Positions 5,096 to 6,674 of a DNA stretch of 6,674 nucleotides are shown here, one piece after another. The translations under genes were made by a program, and so were the position numbers. Position 1 is the first letter of the stretch; each line of letters starts with the position of its first letter. The notes under the pieces were generated by a model. It saw only the letters and a program-made list of their open reading frames with translations, was not told where the DNA came from and searched no databases. The stretch is from DASQFU01 sp035632955. GTDB taxonomy: Bacteria > Eisenbacteria > RBG-16-71-46. The DNA is taken from positions 1 through 6,674 of the forward strand of contig DASQFU010000168.1 of NCBI GenBank assembly GCA_035632955.1, given 5' to 3'.

Positions 5096-5884
5096 ATGCG
5101 CTCTCGAATCCTCGCGACTTCGATGTTGTTCGGTCTGCTGACCGGTCTCTCCGCGCTGGCGCACGCTCAGACACCGAGTAACCGAGCCTACGCGCTCGAG
5201 GACGAGAGCACCTTCGAGACCGGTTGCTTCTGGTCCTGCGCGTGCCCGATCCAGCCGAGCCCGGTCCAGGGAACCTTCACGCTCACCCACGAGAGCTGGG
5301 ACGGCCTCTACACCCACTATCGCGTCTCGGACGTTGAGTGGCTCGTGCCGGAGCGCGGAAACCTGACGCTGCGCGGCTCGGGCACGTACCGGGTCGGAGG
5401 GGAGTTCGCGATCCGCCACCAGCTCGTGCTCGACCTCGAGGTCGGAGAGCTGGCGCCGCGACGCTTCGACAGTGGACTCGTGACCGGCGGCGCCGAGTTC
5501 CCACGCATCCTGATCGACGTTCCGCTCAACGGCCCGCCGGCCTGCCTCGACACCGTGCTGTCTCTGAGCTCGGCACCCGTAGTGCTGAGCGCGGACGACG
5601 TCGATCCTTTCGCGAGCCCCTGGGTGAGACCGAATCCGTTCGCCTCGACGACCGAGCTCGGGTTCACGCTTGCTGCGCCGGGATCGGTGGACGTGACGGT
5701 GTACGACCTCTCCGGCCGCCGCATCAGGACGCTCGAGCAGGGAGCATGGCTCGCGGCCGGACCTCACCGGCGTCAATGGGACGGACGCCGGGACGACGGC
5801 ACGGAATGCGCCGCCGGGGTTTACCGCGTGCGCGTTCGGACGCTGCAGCGCGAGCACGTGCGCGCGTTCGTGAAGCTGCCCTAG
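5096..5884 (+). CDS. Secreted Cys-containing protein with C-terminal FlgD/T9SS-like module
   Basis: A 262-residue exported protein. Residues 1-24 are a Sec signal peptide: MRSR, a hydrophobic core (about 5-21), and an AHA|Q cleavage site after Ala24. The mature N-terminal domain (about 31-165) is predicted to be beta-rich, opens with ETGCFWSCACP (41-51: Cys44, Cys48, Cys50), and has a further Cys150 in PPACLDTVL. I do not recognise a named family for it. Residues about 178-262 form a second module: RPNPF (178-182), ELGFTLAAPGSVDVTVYDLSG (187-207), RRIRTLEQG, W228-x-G and AAGVYRVRV (239-247). This is the FlgD Ig-like/T9SS type A-like C-terminal domain of many exported proteins in FCB-related and other GC-rich phyla, where it serves in surface attachment or sorting. 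Perfect AGGAGG at 5085-5090 and its own candidate promoter suggest separate, well-translated expression. It has no evident link to the mutase. Export is confident; function is unknown. Confidence 0.85.
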   Translation: MRSRILATSMLFGLLTGLSALAHAQTPSNRAYALEDESTFETGCFWSCACPIQPSPVQGTFTLTHESWDGLYTHYRVSDVEWLVPERGNLTLRGSGTYRVGGEFAIRHQLVLDLEVGELAPRRFDSGLVTGGAEFPRILIDVPLNGPPACLDTVLSLSSAPVVLSADDVDPFASPWVRPNPFASTTELGFTLAAPGSVDVTVYDLSGRRIRTLEQGAWLAAGPHRRQWDGRRDDGTECAAGVYRVRVRTLQREHVRAFVKLP

Positions 5885-5893
5885 CACGCGGCC

Positions 5894-5908
5894 TGGGAAC
5901 GTTTCCCA
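5894..5908 (+). other. Small inverted repeat after the secreted protein gene
   Basis: TGGGAA (5894-5899) and TTCCCA (5903-5908) can pair around a 3-nt loop, 9 nt after the stop. No T-tract follows, so terminator function is weakly supported; a protein-binding site is an alternative. It overlaps the possible -35 box of the next gene. Confidence 0.25.
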
Positions 5909-5932
5909 CCACCCCGGGTGTTGGGCTAAAGT
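5903..5932 (+). promoter_or_regulatory. Weak candidate promoter for the acyl-CoA dehydrogenase gene
   Basis: TTCCCA (5903-5908) and TAAAGT (5927-5932) have an 18-nt spacer, each matching its consensus at four of six positions. It would give a leader of about 80 nt that includes the stem-loop at 5963-5985. It is weaker than the other two candidates and rests on position as much as on sequence. Confidence 0.25.
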
Positions 5933-5962
5933 CTTCAGGATTTCGCCGCTATCGCTGCCTTC

Positions 5963-5985
5963 CAGGCGATCCCTCGTGATGCCTG
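5963..5985 (+). other. Possible leader stem-loop upstream of the acyl-CoA dehydrogenase gene
   Basis: CAGGC-G-ATC (5963-5971) pairs with GATGCCTG (5978-5985). This gives eight pairs with one bulged G (5968) and a 6-nt loop, about 30 nt before the ATG. No T-run follows. It could be a leader element or chance in GC-rich DNA. Confidence 0.25.
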
Positions 5986-6016
5986 ACCCACTGCCGATCC
6001 GGAGTTCCAGTCATTG

Positions 6017-6674
6017 ATGCTATGCCTTAGAGAAGAGCACCATCAGGTGCGCGAGATGGCGCGCAAGTTCGCCGACGAAGTGGTCGCGCCTCGCGCCCGC
6101 GAGCTGGACGAGACCGAGACGTTCCCGCACGACATCGTCCAGCAGATGTGCGAGCTCGGCTTCATGGGGCTGCCCTATCCCGAGAAGTACGGTGGTGCGG
6201 GCCTCGACACCCTGTCGTACGCGATCGCGGTCGAGGAGATCTCCCGCGCGTGCGCGTCGACCGGCATCACGCTGGCGGCGCACGTGTCGCTCGGCTGCGG
6301 TCCGGTGTACGCCGTCGGCACCGAGGATCAGAAGCAGCGCTTCCTGGTGCCGATGGCCAAGGGCGAGGCGATCGGCGCGTTCGGGCTCACGGAGCCCAAC
6401 GCCGGCTCCGACGCGGCCGGAACCCAGACCCGCGCCGAAAAGGTGGACGGCGGCTGGCGGGTGAACGGGTCGAAGATCTACATCACCAACGGCAGCGTCG
6501 CGAAGTACGTCACCTTCACCGCGCGCACCGACGCGAGCAAGGGCTCCAAGGGGATTTCGGCGTTCATCATGGACACGGCGACGCCGGGATTCAGCGTCGG
6601 CAAACGCGAGAAGAAAATGGGGCTGCGCGGCTCGGACACCGTGGCGATCTCGTTCGAGGATTGTTTCGTCCCCG
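6017..6674 (+). CDS. Acyl-CoA dehydrogenase, N-terminal and middle domains (partial, runs off the window)
   Basis: An open frame of 219 codons continues past the right edge; full-length family members have about 380 residues. FAD-dependent alpha,beta-dehydrogenation of an acyl-CoA is expected, passing electrons to ETF. ATG 6017 gives MLCLREEHHQVREMARKFAD, the normal family beginning (L-x-EEH-x2-VR-x2-AR-x-FA). The nearest ribosome site is only GGAG at 6001-6004, 12 nt away; the adjacent TTG 6014 is a less likely start. The helical N-terminal domain (1-118) includes LGFMGLPYPEKYGGAG (47-62). The FAD/substrate signature is GLTEPNAGSDAAG (123-135), KIYITNG (153-159) lies in the beta domain, and KKMGLRGSDT (199-208) follows. 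The catalytic Glu lies beyond the window. The overall pattern resembles short-chain (butyryl-CoA-type) enzymes, but chain length cannot be set from this part. It would suit an isobutyryl-/butyryl-CoA pathway with the mutase upstream, though it is separated from that operon by another gene with its own promoter. Confidence 0.95.
   Translation, partial: MLCLREEHHQVREMARKFADEVVAPRARELDETETFPHDIVQQMCELGFMGLPYPEKYGGAGLDTLSYAIAVEEISRACASTGITLAAHVSLGCGPVYAVGTEDQKQRFLVPMAKGEAIGAFGLTEPNAGSDAAGTQTRAEKVDGGWRVNGSKIYITNGSVAKYVTFTARTDASKGSKGISAFIMDTATPGFSVGKREKKMGLRGSDTVAISFEDCFVP

Noticed and set aside
3680..5887. A 735-codon open frame on the - strand
   Set aside because: It lies antisense to the B12 subunit, the flavoprotein and the secreted protein, all with clear family motifs or signals on the + strand. 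Its translation is Arg/Ala/His-rich with no recognisable motif, as expected for the complement of GC-rich genes.
5894..5920. Intrinsic terminator after the secreted protein gene
   Set aside because: The TGGGAA/TTCCCA hairpin and the adjacent CACCC-C-GGGTG palindrome are short, the latter has a one-base loop, and no T-run follows. Only the first is kept, as a low-confidence inverted repeat.

Overview
The window is a GC-rich bacterial segment (the GC content and G/C-biased third codon positions are obvious by eye) with every recognisable gene on the + strand. One secreted protein ends in an 'NPF...DLSGRRIRTL...W.G....G...AAGVYRVRV' module, the FlgD/T9SS-type C-terminal domain common in FCB-group and Eisenbacteria/Gemmatimonadota-like lineages. 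An uncultured GC-rich member of those groups is therefore a reasonable guess, but nothing here fixes the taxonomy.

Layout. 1-141: C-terminal 46 residues of a protein whose end resembles MeaB/ArgK GTPases, the chaperones of B12-dependent mutases. 142-328: leader with a plausible sigma70-type promoter and a long stem-loop. 329-2164: large subunit of a coenzyme-B12 acyl-CoA mutase. 2179-2883: acidic single-pass membrane protein of unknown function. 2880-3563: class I SAM-dependent methyltransferase, overlapping the previous stop by 4 nt (GTGA). 3573-4322: B12-binding small subunit of the mutase with a 106-residue, extremely basic tail. 4361-4957: FMN-reductase/iron-sulfur-flavoprotein-like protein. 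4958-5095: promoter region. 5096-5884: secreted Cys-containing protein with a FlgD-like C-terminal module. 5885-6016: leader with weak promoter and stem-loop candidates. 6017-6674: acyl-CoA dehydrogenase, cut by the window edge.

How the genes may work together. The 329-4957 block looks like one operon, with gaps of 14, -4, 9 and 38 nt. The large subunit would normally be labelled methylmalonyl-CoA mutase. However, the two residues that read the methylmalonyl carboxylate in that enzyme (Tyr89 and Arg207, Propionibacterium numbering) are Phe137 and Gln255 here, the pair typical of isobutyryl-CoA mutase. A butyryl-/isobutyryl-CoA type reaction is thus more likely. It would fit a MeaB-like chaperone upstream and a short-chain-type acyl-CoA dehydrogenase downstream, though the latter probably has its own transcript.

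The oddest features are architectural. The two mutase subunits are separated by a membrane-anchored acidic protein and a methyltransferase. Both subunits carry basic, disordered Ala/Arg/Ser/Pro-rich extensions (N-terminal on the large one, C-terminal on the small one) that the catalytic fold does not need. No tRNA, rRNA, CRISPR, insertion sequence or integrase was found.
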